NCBI RefSeq assembly: GCF_013362815.1
Contig: NZ_JABFVK010000023.1
Location: 1 to 64,000, forward strand
Length of the DNA: 64,000 bases
Reading direction: 5' to 3'
From: Hamadaea sp.
GTDB lineage: Bacteria; Actinomycetota; Actinomycetes; Mycobacteriales; Micromonosporaceae
Positions 39,306 to 48,056 of this stretch are shown here, one piece after another. The translations under genes and the position numbers were made by a program. Position 1 is the first letter of the stretch. The number at the start of each line of letters is the position of its first letter. The notes beneath the pieces are model-generated. The model was not told where the DNA came from. It was given only the letters and a program-made list of their open reading frames with translations, and did not search any database.

Positions 39306-39961
39306 TTGACGAGCAGACCAAGAGCAAGAGCAGCGGTAGCAGCGGATCGTTCTGGCGCGAACTGCCCATTCTTCTTGTCGTGGCCCTCGTGGTCGCGTTC
39401 CTGGTGCGGGCGTTCGTGGTCCAGACGTTCTTCATTCCGTCGCAGTCGATGGAGCACACGCTCAACATCGACGACCGGGTGCTCGTCAACAAGCTGGTCT
39501 ACGACTTCCGGGATCCGCACCGAGGCGAGGTCATCGTCTTCGTGTCGCCCGAGTCCTGGCGGTCGGACCCGAACGAGAAGGACTTCATCAAGCGGGTGAT
39601 CGGCGTACCGGGCGATCACATCACCTGCTGCGACCCGCAGGGCCGCATCCAGATCAACGGGCACCCGCTCGACGAGCCCTACATCCTGCCCAACACCGAT
39701 CACACCGGGCAGAACGCGGCGCCGCAGGACTTCGACATCATCGTCCCCGCTGGTCGGCTCTGGGTGATGGGCGACAACCGGTACTCCTCCGGCGACTCGC
39801 TGCAGAACTGGCGCGCCCACAACAACAGCGACATCAACCAGGCGACGATCCCGATCGACTCGGTCGTGGGGCGAGCCTTCGTGCTTTTCTGGCCGTTCGA
39901 TCGAATGCGCTGGCTCAGCGTCCCGGACAGCTATGACAGCGTTCCCGCGCCCACTGGCTAG
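39302..39961 (+). CDS. lepB: type I signal peptidase, short form
   Basis: The 219-residue protein is a second signal peptidase I with one membrane segment (LPILLVVALVVAFLVRAFVV), catalytic Ser in IPSQSMEHTL (~50), Lys in DFIKRVIGVPGD (~97) and the MGDNRYSSGDS box. It overlaps the first copy by GTGA and lacks the long N-terminal region. Two adjacent copies suggest division of labour between substrates. Confidence 0.95.
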   Translation: MIDEQTKSKSSGSSGSFWRELPILLVVALVVAFLVRAFVVQTFFIPSQSMEHTLNIDDRVLVNKLVYDFRDPHRGEVIVFVSPESWRSDPNEKDFIKRVIGVPGDHITCCDPQGRIQINGHPLDEPYILPNTDHTGQNAAPQDFDIIVPAGRLWVMGDNRYSSGDSLQNWRAHNNSDINQATIPIDSVVGRAFVLFWPFDRMRWLSVPDSYDSVPAPTG

Positions 39962-39964
39962 ATT
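39959..39964 (+). promoter_or_regulatory. -10 box of leaderless aminotransferase gene
   Basis: TAGATT, which includes the stop of the second lepB, ends 6 nt before the ATG at 39971. Confidence 0.45.
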
Positions 39965-39970
39965 GGGCCG

Positions 39971-41128
39971 ATGAACTTCGAGGGCGGCCGCGAGCTCTTC
40001 TCCTTCGACCCGTCGGTTGGTTACCTCAACCACGGTTCGTTCGGCGCGGTTGCGGTCCCGGTGCGGCAGACGCACCGGGACCTTCTTGATGAGGTCGATC
40101 GCAATCCCATGCGGTTCGCGCGGCGGCTGCCTGGCCGGTTGGCCGAGGTCCGCGCCCGGCTGGCGGGCTACGTCGGCGCCGACCCCACGAGGTCCGCGCT
40201 GGTCGTCAACGCGACGACGGCCACGGCGACCGTGCTCCACACTCTTGCTCCACTTGTACGCCCAGAGCACGAGATCCTGACCACCGATCACGCGTACGAC
40301 GCGGTGCTGACGGCGCTGGACCGGTTCTCCCGGCGGACCGGAGTGCGGGTGCGGATCGCGCACATCCCGTTGGCGGCCGACGACGACGAGGTGCTGGCGC
40401 GGCTGATGGCCGAAGTCCGCCCGGGCGTCACGCAACTAGCCATTGTGGACCACATCGCCGCCGCGACCGCGAAGTTGTTCCCGATCGAACGCATCGCCGC
40501 TGCCCTGCGGGCGGAGCGCGTACCGCTGCTGGTCGACGCCGCGCACGTGCCGGGAATGCTGGACACGGATGTCGAGGCCATCGGGGCGGACTTCTGGACG
40601 GGCAACTTCCACAAGTGGGCTTTCGCGCCCCGGGGAACCGCGCTGCTGACCGTCGGGCCGGAGTGGGTGGACCGCATCGAGCCGCTCGTTGTGTCGCACG
40701 GTGATCCGGAGGGCTTCCCCTGGGCGATCGAGCATCAGGGCACCCGGGATGTGACCGCCTGGCTGGCCGCCCCGGCCGGACTCGACCTGCTCGCCTCGCT
40801 CGGCCCGGACCGCGTCCGGGCGTACGCCGTGCGCATGGCGGAGTACACCCAAGCCGTAGTCGCTGACGCGGTCGGCGCCGACCGGCCGTACCCGGGCGAC
40901 GGCGTGAGCATGCGGGTCATCCCGTTGACCGGACCGCCCGGGTCGGCCGCTGCCTTCTGGCCGGAGCTGCGGGCACGCCTAGGCGACGAGCTGGGCGTCG
41001 AGGTCAACGTCAATCCCTGGGAAGACGGTGGGCTGCTCCGCGTCTCAGGGCACGTCTACGTGACCGACGCGGACGCGCAGCGGCTGGCGGCCGGACTGCC
41101 GGGGCTGCTCCGAGGTGCAGCGGCTTGA
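39971..41128 (+). CDS. PLP-dependent aminotransferase class V (isopenicillin-N-epimerase-like)
   Basis: This 385-residue protein has the class V fold: YLNHGSFGAVAVPVRQ at the N-terminus, VVNATTATATVLHTL, the Asp of VPLLVDAAHVPGML and the PLP-Lys in TGNFHKWAFAPRG. Members include cysteine desulphurases and isopenicillin N epimerases; the sequence is closest in style to the epimerase-like group of unknown substrate. Its last 119 bp overlap the end of the convergent M23 gene. Confidence 0.85.
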   Translation: MNFEGGRELFSFDPSVGYLNHGSFGAVAVPVRQTHRDLLDEVDRNPMRFARRLPGRLAEVRARLAGYVGADPTRSALVVNATTATATVLHTLAPLVRPEHEILTTDHAYDAVLTALDRFSRRTGVRVRIAHIPLAADDDEVLARLMAEVRPGVTQLAIVDHIAAATAKLFPIERIAAALRAERVPLLVDAAHVPGMLDTDVEAIGADFWTGNFHKWAFAPRGTALLTVGPEWVDRIEPLVVSHGDPEGFPWAIEHQGTRDVTAWLAAPAGLDLLASLGPDRVRAYAVRMAEYTQAVVADAVGADRPYPGDGVSMRVIPLTGPPGSAAAFWPELRARLGDELGVEVNVNPWEDGGLLRVSGHVYVTDADAQRLAAGLPGLLRGAAA

Positions 41129-41582
41129 GCCGGATGCGGCCCAACCCGAGCAGCGACAACGGATCCAGGTAGGTCTCGCCCCGGCGGGCTCCCCAATGCA
41201 GGCACCAGGTGATCGGGCACCCTGGATGCCCGGCGTCGAGCCGGCCGATCGAGTCACCCCGGTTCAGGACGGCTCCGGCGGTCGTCGTCGGCGTCACCGG
41301 TTCGTAGGTCGTGCGTACGCCGTCGGCGTGAGCCACGCTGACGACGCCTCGCCCGGCGACCATCCCGGCGAAGGTCACGCGGCCCGCTCCGGCGGTGCGG
41401 ACGACCTCCCCCGCCGAGCCGGCCAGGTCGACTCCGCGGTGCCCGGGGAGCCACGGTTCCGGCGGGGGATCGAACCGGCGGGTCACCGTCGGCGTACCGG
41501 GCAAGGGCCAGCCGAACTGCGCCGACGGCACCGGCGGCAGAACACTCGACAAGATCAGCAGAATCGCCGGAAGCAGTCGCAT
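41010..41582 (-). CDS. M23 family peptidoglycan endopeptidase
   Basis: This 190-residue protein has a signal peptide (LLPAILLILSSVLPPVPSA) and an M23/LytM domain with GHRGVDLAG (HxxxD zinc ligands), SVAHADGVRTTYEPV and CLHWGARRGETYLDPL. It should cut cell-wall peptides. The domain ends near residue 152; the last ~38 residues are an Arg/Pro/Ala-rich run read antisense to the aminotransferase, so the natural stop may have been lost. Confidence 0.85.
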   Translation of the reverse strand: MRLLPAILLILSSVLPPVPSAQFGWPLPGTPTVTRRFDPPPEPWLPGHRGVDLAGSAGEVVRTAGAGRVTFAGMVAGRGVVSVAHADGVRTTYEPVTPTTTAGAVLNRGDSIGRLDAGHPGCPITWCLHWGARRGETYLDPLSLLGLGRIRLKPLHLGAAPAVRPPAAARPRRSRRRALRRGAAHRLPRD

Positions 41583-41762
41583 CCCGGCATCGTCGGCCCG
41601 CCGACCGGCGTACGCCGAAGTGGCGTTCGTCGATTCTGTGGACGACGGGCGGATGTGGACAACCGGGCGGGTCCCGCCTCCCGGGTGTCACCCCGGTGAC
41701 GTAACGTCGAGTCTGGAGAACGGTGGATGGATGATCCGGATCAGGGGGAGGGCGCTGGCCGC

Positions 41763-42521
41763 ATGTTGATGCCGCCGAAGACGGTCACCCGCCGCGAGGG
41801 CGGGATCTACGCGCTGGAGCGCTCGCTGCGCCGGCGGGGATTCGCGTATGTCGCGGGGGCGGACGAGGCGGGCCGGGGCGCGTGCGCGGGGCCGCTGGTC
41901 GCTGCGGCCGCGGTGCTGCCCGACGGAAAGGCCGGCGAGATTTCGGGGCTGACCGATTCGAAGCTGCTCACGCCACTGGCCCGGGACCGGATCTACGACC
42001 AGGTCGTCAAGCGGGCGCTCGCCTACCACGTCGTCGTGATCGAGGCGGCCGAGGTGGACCGGCTCGGGCTGCAGTTCTGCAACCTGTCGGCGCTGCGGCG
42101 GTCGCTGGCCGCGTTGGCGGTGCGCCCGGAGTACGTGCTGACCGACGGGTTCCCGGTGGACGGCGCGGGCGTACCGGGGCTGGCGGTCTGGAAGGGCGAC
42201 CAGGTGGCGGCGTGCGTCGCAGCGGCCAGCATTTTGGCCAAGGTCACCCGGGACCGGATCATGGTGCAAATGGCGGAAAAGTATCCTGAATATGGCTTTG
42301 AGCTGCATAAGGGATATACCACCCCGGAGCACTCGGCAGCGCTGCGCGAGCACGGGCCGTGCCCCGAGCACCGGTTCTCCTATCAGAACGTGGCCGAGTC
42401 GGAACGAGCGCTCGATGGGCGCGAAGACCACGGCCGGGGTACGGTCGGCGTGGCGTCCGGTGACCCGGCTCGCCGCCGGCGCCGGGTGGGGGAAGATGTC
42501 AGCATGGAGGGCGTGCGATGA
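41763..42521 (+). CDS. rnhB: ribonuclease HII
   Basis: RNase HII removes ribonucleotides and RNA primers from DNA. The 252-residue protein has the catalytic GADEAGRGACAGPLVAAAA (Asp-Glu pair), LTDSKLLTPLARD, VLTDGFPVDG and the segment AASILAKVTRDRIM. The ATG at 41763 gives MLMPPKTVTRREGG, a typical N-terminus; an ATG at 41727 with GGAG upstream would add 12 residues. The C-terminal 40 residues are Arg/Gly-rich. It overlaps the DUF2469 gene (ATGA). Confidence 0.95.
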   Translation: MLMPPKTVTRREGGIYALERSLRRRGFAYVAGADEAGRGACAGPLVAAAAVLPDGKAGEISGLTDSKLLTPLARDRIYDQVVKRALAYHVVVIEAAEVDRLGLQFCNLSALRRSLAALAVRPEYVLTDGFPVDGAGVPGLAVWKGDQVAACVAAASILAKVTRDRIMVQMAEKYPEYGFELHKGYTTPEHSAALREHGPCPEHRFSYQNVAESERALDGREDHGRGTVGVASGDPARRRRRVGEDVSMEGVR

Positions 42522-42829
42522 GCGCTGAGGATCTCGAGAAGTACGAGACCGAGATGGAGCTTCAGCTCTACAAGGAGTACCGCGACATCGTCCGCCAGTT
42601 CTCGTACGTCGTGGAGACGGAACGGCGGTTCTATCTCGCCAACCAGGTCGACCTGCACGTGCGGAACTCCGACGGCGAGGTCTTCTTCGAGGTCGAGATG
42701 CACGACGCCTGGGTCTGGGATATGTACCGCCCGGCCCGGTTCGTGAAGAACGTTCGCGTGATGACCTTCAAGGATGTCAACGTCGAGGAACTGGAGAAGC
42801 CGGATCTGTCGCTGCCCAGCGACATCTGA
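42518..42829 (+). CDS. DUF2469 family protein
   Basis: The 103-residue protein begins MSAEDLEKYETEMELQLYKE and continues EYRDIVRQFSYVVETERRFY, a highly conserved actinobacterial family of unknown function, encoded next to rnhB in most members. It is acidic and has no membrane segment. The ATG overlaps the rnhB stop, so the two are coupled. Confidence 0.95.
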   Translation: MSAEDLEKYETEMELQLYKEYRDIVRQFSYVVETERRFYLANQVDLHVRNSDGEVFFEVEMHDAWVWDMYRPARFVKNVRVMTFKDVNVEELEKPDLSLPSDI

Positions 42830-42837
42830 TCGGCTCC

Positions 42838-43046
42838 TCACAGCACTCATTCGACGGTGCTTATCGCCTGTCCGCGCGGTTTGCGGGCAGGCGACTGTTC
42901 TTTGGAATTACAGCACTGTTCGAGGTGCTTATCGCCTGTCCGTGCGGTTTGCGGGCAGGCGACTGTTCTTTGGAGTCACAGCACTGTTCGAGGTGCTTAT
43001 CGCCTGTCCGCGCGGTTTGCGGGCAGGCGATAAGCACCTCCGCGCT
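42838..43046. repeat. three tandem ~70-bp hairpin units at the 3' end of dprA
   Basis: Units start with ACAGCAC at 42840, 42910 and 42978 (periods 70 and 68). Each holds a hairpin (42864-42894, 42932-42962 and a larger one at 42990-43040) with CGCCTG/CAGGCG arms. The third hairpin has 22 paired bases with one G-U and contains the dprA stop codon (42997-42999) in its left arm. Together they form the terminator between the convergent DUF2469 and dprA genes. Confidence 0.93.
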
Positions 43047-44172
43047 CTTCTAGGAGACCCTTCGTGACCAGGGCCGGCAGCTTCGCCAGCGCGACGCGTA
43101 CGGGGATGCCGGCGATCCGGGCGATCTCGCCGGACAGCATCGGGCGATGCGTCGGGACGGCGTCCATCAAGCGGCTCTCCACCTCGTCCAGCTGATCTTC
43201 CGGGCGTTCCGGCCCGAGCACCGGCGGGGCCAGGTCGGCCCCGATCCGGCCGATCTCCTCCAGCACGTGTGCGACGTTCGCCACCGCGAGCACCTCAGGT
43301 TTGCGCAGCTCCTCGTGGCAGCCGACCGAGGTCGCCGAGGTCACCTGGCCGGGCACCGCCATGGCCGCCCGGCCGAGTTGAAGCGCCCGGTGCAGGGTCT
43401 GCCGACTGCCGCTGCGAGCGGCCGCCTCGACCATCACGGTGCCCTGGGTGAGCGCCGCGATCACCCGGTTGCGGATCAAGAACCGGAACCGTAACGGCTC
43501 ACTGCCGAGTGGCCACTCGCTCAGCACGAGTCCGGCTTCCGAGATCTGCTCGAGCAGTCCGGCATGCCCCATCGGGTACGCGCGATCGACCCCACAGGCG
43601 AGGACGGCGATCGTCGGGCCACCCGCCGCGAGGGCGCCTCGATGGGCGGCGGCGTCGATGCCGAACGCGCCTCCGGAGACCACGGCGTACCCCTTGCGGA
43701 CGAGGTTGTAGCTCAACTCGGCGGCCACGTGATCGCCGTACGGGGTGCTCGCGCGCGCTCCCACGACGGCCACCGACCGGGCCACCGTCGCGGCCAGGGG
43801 CAGCGTTCCGCGTACCCAGAGGCATTGGGGCGGGAAGGTGTCCCGGTCGACTGCCGTTCCGCCGGACAGCGTCGGGCGGGAGATCCGCGCCAGGTCGGCC
43901 AGGCGCGTACCCGGCCATTCCAGGTCTTCCGGTGTGAGCACCCGGACTCCCGCCCGGTCAGCCGCGGCCAGCTGCCGCCGGGCGAGTTCCCTGGGGTCGC
44001 CACCGGCGAGGCGGCTGCGGACGACTTCGGCAGCGGCGGCGTCACCGGCGCAGAGCCGGGTGAGCGCTCCTTCCGGGCCCTCGGTCGAGACCAGTTCGAA
44101 CAGGTCCCTCCGGCCCGGCTCCACCAGGCAACCGAGGGCGACTCGGGCCAGGCGTACGCGGTGCTCGTTCAT
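42997..44172 (-). CDS. dprA: DNA processing protein DprA
   Basis: DprA (Smf) loads RecA on incoming single-stranded DNA. The 391-residue protein has an N-terminal SAM-like region, the Rossmann core with SVAVVGARASTPYGDHVA, VSGGAFGIDAAAHRGAL and VMVEAAARSGSRQTLHRAL, and a C-terminal winged-helix (IARIAGIPVRVALAKLPALV). The ATG at 44172 overlaps the comM stop (ATGA). The last ~15 codons lie within the terminal hairpin, so coding and terminator sequence are shared. Confidence 0.95.
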   Translation of the reverse strand: MNEHRVRLARVALGCLVEPGRRDLFELVSTEGPEGALTRLCAGDAAAAEVVRSRLAGGDPRELARRQLAAADRAGVRVLTPEDLEWPGTRLADLARISRPTLSGGTAVDRDTFPPQCLWVRGTLPLAATVARSVAVVGARASTPYGDHVAAELSYNLVRKGYAVVSGGAFGIDAAAHRGALAAGGPTIAVLACGVDRAYPMGHAGLLEQISEAGLVLSEWPLGSEPLRFRFLIRNRVIAALTQGTVMVEAAARSGSRQTLHRALQLGRAAMAVPGQVTSATSVGCHEELRKPEVLAVANVAHVLEEIGRIGADLAPPVLGPERPEDQLDEVESRLMDAVPTHRPMLSGEIARIAGIPVRVALAKLPALVTKGLLEERGGAYRLPANRADRR

Positions 44173-45674
44173 CGAATGTCTCCCAATCGCAGGGTCAGCG
44201 CGGTCGCCACGTCCTCGCGGACCGGCCGGTCGCGACCGGCGAGGTCGGCCAGGGTCCAGGCGACTCGCAGCACTCGGATGTAGCCCCGGGCCGACAGCAG
44301 CCCGGTGTCGATGCGGTGGCGCAGGTCGGCGGTGGCGGCCGGGGCGAGCCGGAGGGCGGACCGGGAAGCCTCGGCGTTCAGCCGCCACCCGTACGCCCGC
44401 CAGCGCTCGGCCGCCGCGTTCCGGGCCTCGACCACGCGCTTGCCGACGGTCTCGGTGGTCTCCAGCGGCTCGTCGACGGCGAACAGCCCGGCCGAGGTGA
44501 CCGGGAACAGCTCGACGCGCAGGTCGATCCGGTCCATGAGCGGCCCGGACAACCGCCCGAGATACCGCCGCCGGACGGTCGGGGAGCACTCGCAGTACGA
44601 GTCGCCGCCCGGTTTCGCGCAGGGGCAGGGGTTGGCCGCGGTGACCAGCTGGACCCGCGACGGGTAGCTGACCAGGTCTTTCGATCGGCCGATGCGGACC
44701 GAGCCCTCCTCCAGCGGCTGACGTAGCGCCTCCAGCGCGCTCCGGCTGAACTCGGGCAGTTCGTCCAGGAACAGAACGCCGCGGTGGGCGAGGGAGATCG
44801 CGCCCGGCCGGGCCAGTCCGGTACCGCCGCCCAGCAGCGCGGCAGTGCTCGTCGTGTGGTGCGGAGCCTGGAAGGGCGGCTGCCGGATGAGCCCGGCGCC
44901 TGGGGCGAGACGCCCGGCGATCGAGTACAGCGAAGTGACCTCCAGCGCGGCCGTGTCGTCCAGCGGCGGCAGCAGACCGGGCAGCCGGGCGGCGAGCATC
45001 GTCTTGCCCGCTCCCGGCGGTCCCAGCAGGCTCAAGTGGTGGCCACCGGCGGCGGCCACCTCCAACGCGACCTTCGCGTGCTCTTGTCCCACGACGTCGG
45101 CCAGGTCGAGGCGGGGACGGGCGTCCGGCGTACCGGCGGGGAGGGCGGCGGGCAGCTCCACGCCGTCGCGGACGTAGTTCATGACGGCGTTGAGCGAGGC
45201 GGCTGCCTTCACGCGTACGCCGGGGACCAGGGCGGCTTCGGCGGCGTTCGCCTCGGGCACGATCGCCCGGGTCAGCCCGGCCCGGGCGGCCGCCATCACC
45301 ATCGGCAGCACTCCGCGTACCGGGCGGATCATGCCGTCGAGGCCTAGCTCGCCGATGAGCGCCACGCCGTCTAGGGCGGCCAGCGGCAGCCGCCCGGCCC
45401 CGCCGAGGATCGCGACCGCGATGCCGAGGTCGAAGCTCGACCCCTGCTTGCGTACGGTGGCCGGCCGGAGGTTGACCGTCATCCGGCGCTGCGGCCACTC
45501 CTCCCCGGCGTTGACGACCGCCGCGCGTACGCGGTCTCGGGCCTCGTGCAATGCCGCGTCCGGCAACCCCGACACGACCAGCTGCGGCATACCCATCGCC
45601 ACGTCCGCCTCGACCTCGACGAGGACTCCGGTGACTCCGCTGATCCCGGCCGCATGCACCTTTGCGTAGCTCAC
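44169..45674 (-). CDS. comM: YifB/ComM family Mg-chelatase-like AAA+ ATPase
   Basis: ComM is a hexameric helicase that aids branch migration in natural transformation. The 501-residue protein starts MSYAKVHAAGISGVTGVLVE, with the Lon-like N-terminal domain (GELGLDGMIRPVRGVLPMV), Walker A LLGPPGAGKTMLA, Walker B VLFLDELPEFS and the CxxC-type segment NPCPCAKPGGDSYCECSP. The GTG start directly abuts the yraN stop. It is followed by dprA in the same operon. Confidence 0.95.
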   Translation of the reverse strand: MSYAKVHAAGISGVTGVLVEVEADVAMGMPQLVVSGLPDAALHEARDRVRAAVVNAGEEWPQRRMTVNLRPATVRKQGSSFDLGIAVAILGGAGRLPLAALDGVALIGELGLDGMIRPVRGVLPMVMAAARAGLTRAIVPEANAAEAALVPGVRVKAAASLNAVMNYVRDGVELPAALPAGTPDARPRLDLADVVGQEHAKVALEVAAAGGHHLSLLGPPGAGKTMLAARLPGLLPPLDDTAALEVTSLYSIAGRLAPGAGLIRQPPFQAPHHTTSTAALLGGGTGLARPGAISLAHRGVLFLDELPEFSRSALEALRQPLEEGSVRIGRSKDLVSYPSRVQLVTAANPCPCAKPGGDSYCECSPTVRRRYLGRLSGPLMDRIDLRVELFPVTSAGLFAVDEPLETTETVGKRVVEARNAAAERWRAYGWRLNAEASRSALRLAPAATADLRHRIDTGLLSARGYIRVLRVAWTLADLAGRDRPVREDVATALTLRLGDIR

Positions 45675-46034
45675 CTAGAACGCACCCATCACGTGGTCGA
45701 TCCGCGGCCGGTGGCCTTCGCCGGGGCGTACGGCGATCACGTCGAAGCGCAGTTCCCGGCCCTCGGCCTCGTGCTCGGCGAGCCAGATCGCCGCCAATCG
45801 GCGTACGCGCAGGGCCTTGCGGCCGAGCACAGCCTCGACGCCGGAGCCGAACAGGAGGCTTCGCCGGGTCTTGACCTCGCAGAAGACGATCGCGTCGCCG
45901 TCGAGGGCGACGAGGTCGAGTTCGCCGTCCGGGCAGCGCCAGTTTCGGTCGACCACTGCCATTCCGAGGTCCCGCAGGTATTGCTCGGCGACCTGCTCGC
46001 CCCACGCCCCCAGGGCGCGCCGTGTTCTCGTCAT
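45675..46034 (-). CDS. yraN: UPF0102/YraN family nuclease-like protein
   Basis: The 119-residue protein has the endonuclease-like fold of UPF0102: ALGAWGEQVAEQYLRDLGM, then DGELDLVALDGDAIVFCEVKTRR with the PD-(D/E)xK-type residues, and FDVIAVR. Its substrate is unproven. The ATG at 46034 gives the usual length. It is first in yraN-comM-dprA, a common bacterial order. Confidence 0.93.
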   Translation of the reverse strand: MTRTRRALGAWGEQVAEQYLRDLGMAVVDRNWRCPDGELDLVALDGDAIVFCEVKTRRSLLFGSGVEAVLGRKALRVRRLAAIWLAEHEAEGRELRFDVIAVRPGEGHRPRIDHVMGAF

Positions 46035-46196
46035 GGGCCGGGAGCGTCCCCGACCGACGGGTCCCCGCGCCACTGCGGAAGTGGCGCTGCTGTGGATTGC
46101 GACACGATGGGGAAAACTGCCCCAGACATCAGCCGTACGGCCGAGGCGATGTCACCGCCCAGTCAACGTGGATTGGCATTCCGGCGAGAAAGCGCC

Positions 46197-46202
46197 TACG
46201 GT
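46197..46202 (+). promoter_or_regulatory. -10 box of leaderless membrane-protein gene
   Basis: TACGGT ends 8 nt before the GTG at 46211. Confidence 0.4.
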
Positions 46203-46210
46203 CTACCGCC

Positions 46211-46882
46211 GTGGGCGGATACGACGGTGACCGTGGGTACGCGGACGAGCGGTGGCCCGGCGAAGATCGCGGGTACGAAGGCGACTGGCGCGATCGGCGC
46301 GGTGGCGGCGGATATGACGAACGTGGTCGCGGTGGGTACGCCCCCGTCGAAGTGAACCAGGGATACGGCGAGCCGAACCGCTTCGGGCCGCCCGCGCCGC
46401 CGCCGTTCGAGCCCGGCTACGGCCCCGGACCGAGTTCGCCGGCCGGCGGGCCCGGCCCCGCGTTCGGCCCCCGGCCGCCGGAGCGCGCGCCGATGATGGA
46501 GCCGCCGCCGACCCAGATCGCGCCGCCGACGCAGATGGCGCCCGAGGTACGCCCAGAGCCTCGCTCCCGCTCGGCCGAACGCGACGCCGATTCCGGTGTC
46601 TACCGAAGCAAGAAGCCCCTGCACGCCGCCCTGATCGGGGTGTCGCTGGGCGTCTTCGAGCTGATCATGTTCCTGGTCTTCGTCCGGGGTGTGTTCCAGC
46701 TCGACGTCAGCCGGATCGTCGCGGGCGGCCTGATGATGATGGCCTTGCCGCTGTTCGGGCTCGGCTTCTACGCCCTGATCACCGGGGCGGCCCACGCCGG
46801 GCCGAGGGCGTTCCTGAAGACGCCGCTGGCGTACCTACCGGTCGCGTTGATCCTGATGGTCGCGGCCGGCGCCGCGGCGTGA
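46211..46882 (+). CDS. membrane protein with Gly/Pro/Tyr-rich N-terminus, unknown function
   Basis: This 223-residue protein has a disordered N-terminal half (Gly/Arg/Tyr-rich, then Pro-rich with two PPTQIAP-like repeats, ~residues 1-130) and three membrane segments in the C-terminal half (LIGVSLGVFELIMFLVFVRG; VAGGLMMMALPLFGLGFYAL; YLPVALILMVAAGAAA). I do not recognise a domain. It is divergent from yraN and precedes rpsB. Confidence 0.7.
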   Translation: MGGYDGDRGYADERWPGEDRGYEGDWRDRRGGGGYDERGRGGYAPVEVNQGYGEPNRFGPPAPPPFEPGYGPGPSSPAGGPGPAFGPRPPERAPMMEPPPTQIAPPTQMAPEVRPEPRSRSAERDADSGVYRSKKPLHAALIGVSLGVFELIMFLVFVRGVFQLDVSRIVAGGLMMMALPLFGLGFYALITGAAHAGPRAFLKTPLAYLPVALILMVAAGAAA

Positions 46883-46946
46883 CGCTCGGCTGAGCCGCCG
46901 ACGAGGCGCTTGCCACCCTGGCTGGGGTGGCCCGAGGGCGGCGGCG

Positions 46947-47107
46947 TAGACTGGTCAATCGGTGACCGCCCCGTGCGGTCAACTTCGCGCGCCCAACTCC
47001 TGCATCCAGGGCACTGGTCAGGCACGCGCGGCCACCCTGGTCCCACCGCATGGTGGGCCCGCCGGGTCGCGGTGTGGGCGCCAGGGCGCAGACCGACCGG
47101 TCTGCGC
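46947..47107 (+). promoter_or_regulatory. rpsB promoter and structured leader
   Basis: A -10 box TAGACT (46947-46952) is followed by three hairpins: TGACCGC/GCGGTCA (46963-46981), CCCACC-GCAT-GGTGGG (47042-47057) and GCGCAGACC-GACC-GGTCTGCGC (47086-47107). The leader is about 180 nt and may sense S2. The gap 46883-47140 holds no gene. Confidence 0.45.
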
Positions 47108-47140
47108 GACAACCAGGGAACTAGGCAAGGAGCCATCCAC

Positions 47141-48019
47141 ATGGCCGTCGTCACCATGCGCCAGCTGCTGGAGAGCGGCGTTCACTTCGGGCACCAGACG
47201 CGTCGCTGGAACCCGAAGATGAAGCGCTTCATCTTCACCGAGCGCAACGGCATCTACATCATCGACCTGCGCCAGACGCTCGACTACATCGAGAAGGCGT
47301 ACGACTTCGTCAAGAACACGGTCGCCGAGGGCGGCTCGGTGCTCTTCGTCGGCACCAAGAAGCAGGCGCAGGAGGCCGTGGCCGAGCAGGCCAGCCGGGT
47401 CGGCATGCCCTACGTGAACCACCGCTGGCTGGGCGGCATGCTCACCAACTTCCAGACGGTCTACAAGCGGCTCCAGCGCATGAAGGAGCTCGAGGCGATC
47501 GACCAGCTCGGCGCGGAGAAGGGTTACACCAAGAAGGAGACCCTTCAGCTCCAGCGCGAGAAGGACAAGCTCAGCAAGACCCTGGGCGGTCTGCGCGACA
47601 TGCAGAAGCTCCCGGCGGCCATCTGGGTCGTCGACACCAAGAAGGAGCACATCGCCGTCGACGAGGCCCGCAAGCTGGGCATCCCGGTCATCGCGGTGCT
47701 GGACACCAACTGCGACCCCGACGAGGTCGACTACCCGATCCCGGGCAACGACGACGCGATCCGCTCGGCCGAGCTGCTGACCAAGGTCGTGGCCGCCGCC
47801 GTCGCCGACGGTCTGATCGCCCGTTCGGGCAAGTCGACCCGTGGCGCCGAGGCCAAGCCGGACGCCGGTGCCGTGGCAGCCGACGAGCCGCTGGCCGAGT
47901 GGGAGCGCGAGCTGCTCGAGGGTGACAAGGCCAAGGCCGCCGAGGCCGCCGCTCCGGCCACTGAGGCCGCTCCGGCCGCCGAGGCCGCTCCGGCTGCTGC
48001 CGAGCCCGCTGCCGAGTGA
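47141..48019 (+). CDS. rpsB: 30S ribosomal protein S2
   Basis: The 292-residue protein starts [20 protein letters not shown] and has the S2 core ([70 protein letters not shown]) and an Ala/Glu-rich C-terminal tail (~235-292). The ATG follows AAGGAGCC. It heads rpsB-tsf. Confidence 0.98.
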   Translation: MAVVTMRQLLESGVHFGHQTRRWNPKMKRFIFTERNGIYIIDLRQTLDYIEKAYDFVKNTVAEGGSVLFVGTKKQAQEAVAEQASRVGMPYVNHRWLGGMLTNFQTVYKRLQRMKELEAIDQLGAEKGYTKKETLQLQREKDKLSKTLGGLRDMQKLPAAIWVVDTKKEHIAVDEARKLGIPVIAVLDTNCDPDEVDYPIPGNDDAIRSAELLTKVVAAAVADGLIARSGKSTRGAEAKPDAGAVAADEPLAEWERELLEGDKAKAAEAAAPATEAAPAAEAAPAAAEPAAE

Positions 48020-48056
48020 CCGTCGCAAGACCGACCGAGAACTGAGGAAGAGTCAG

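Noticed and set aside
44173-46005. Open upstream extension of the dprA frame through comM and yraN.
   Set aside because: The extension is a different-frame shadow of comM and yraN; DprA starts at the ATG 44172, coupled to the comM stop.
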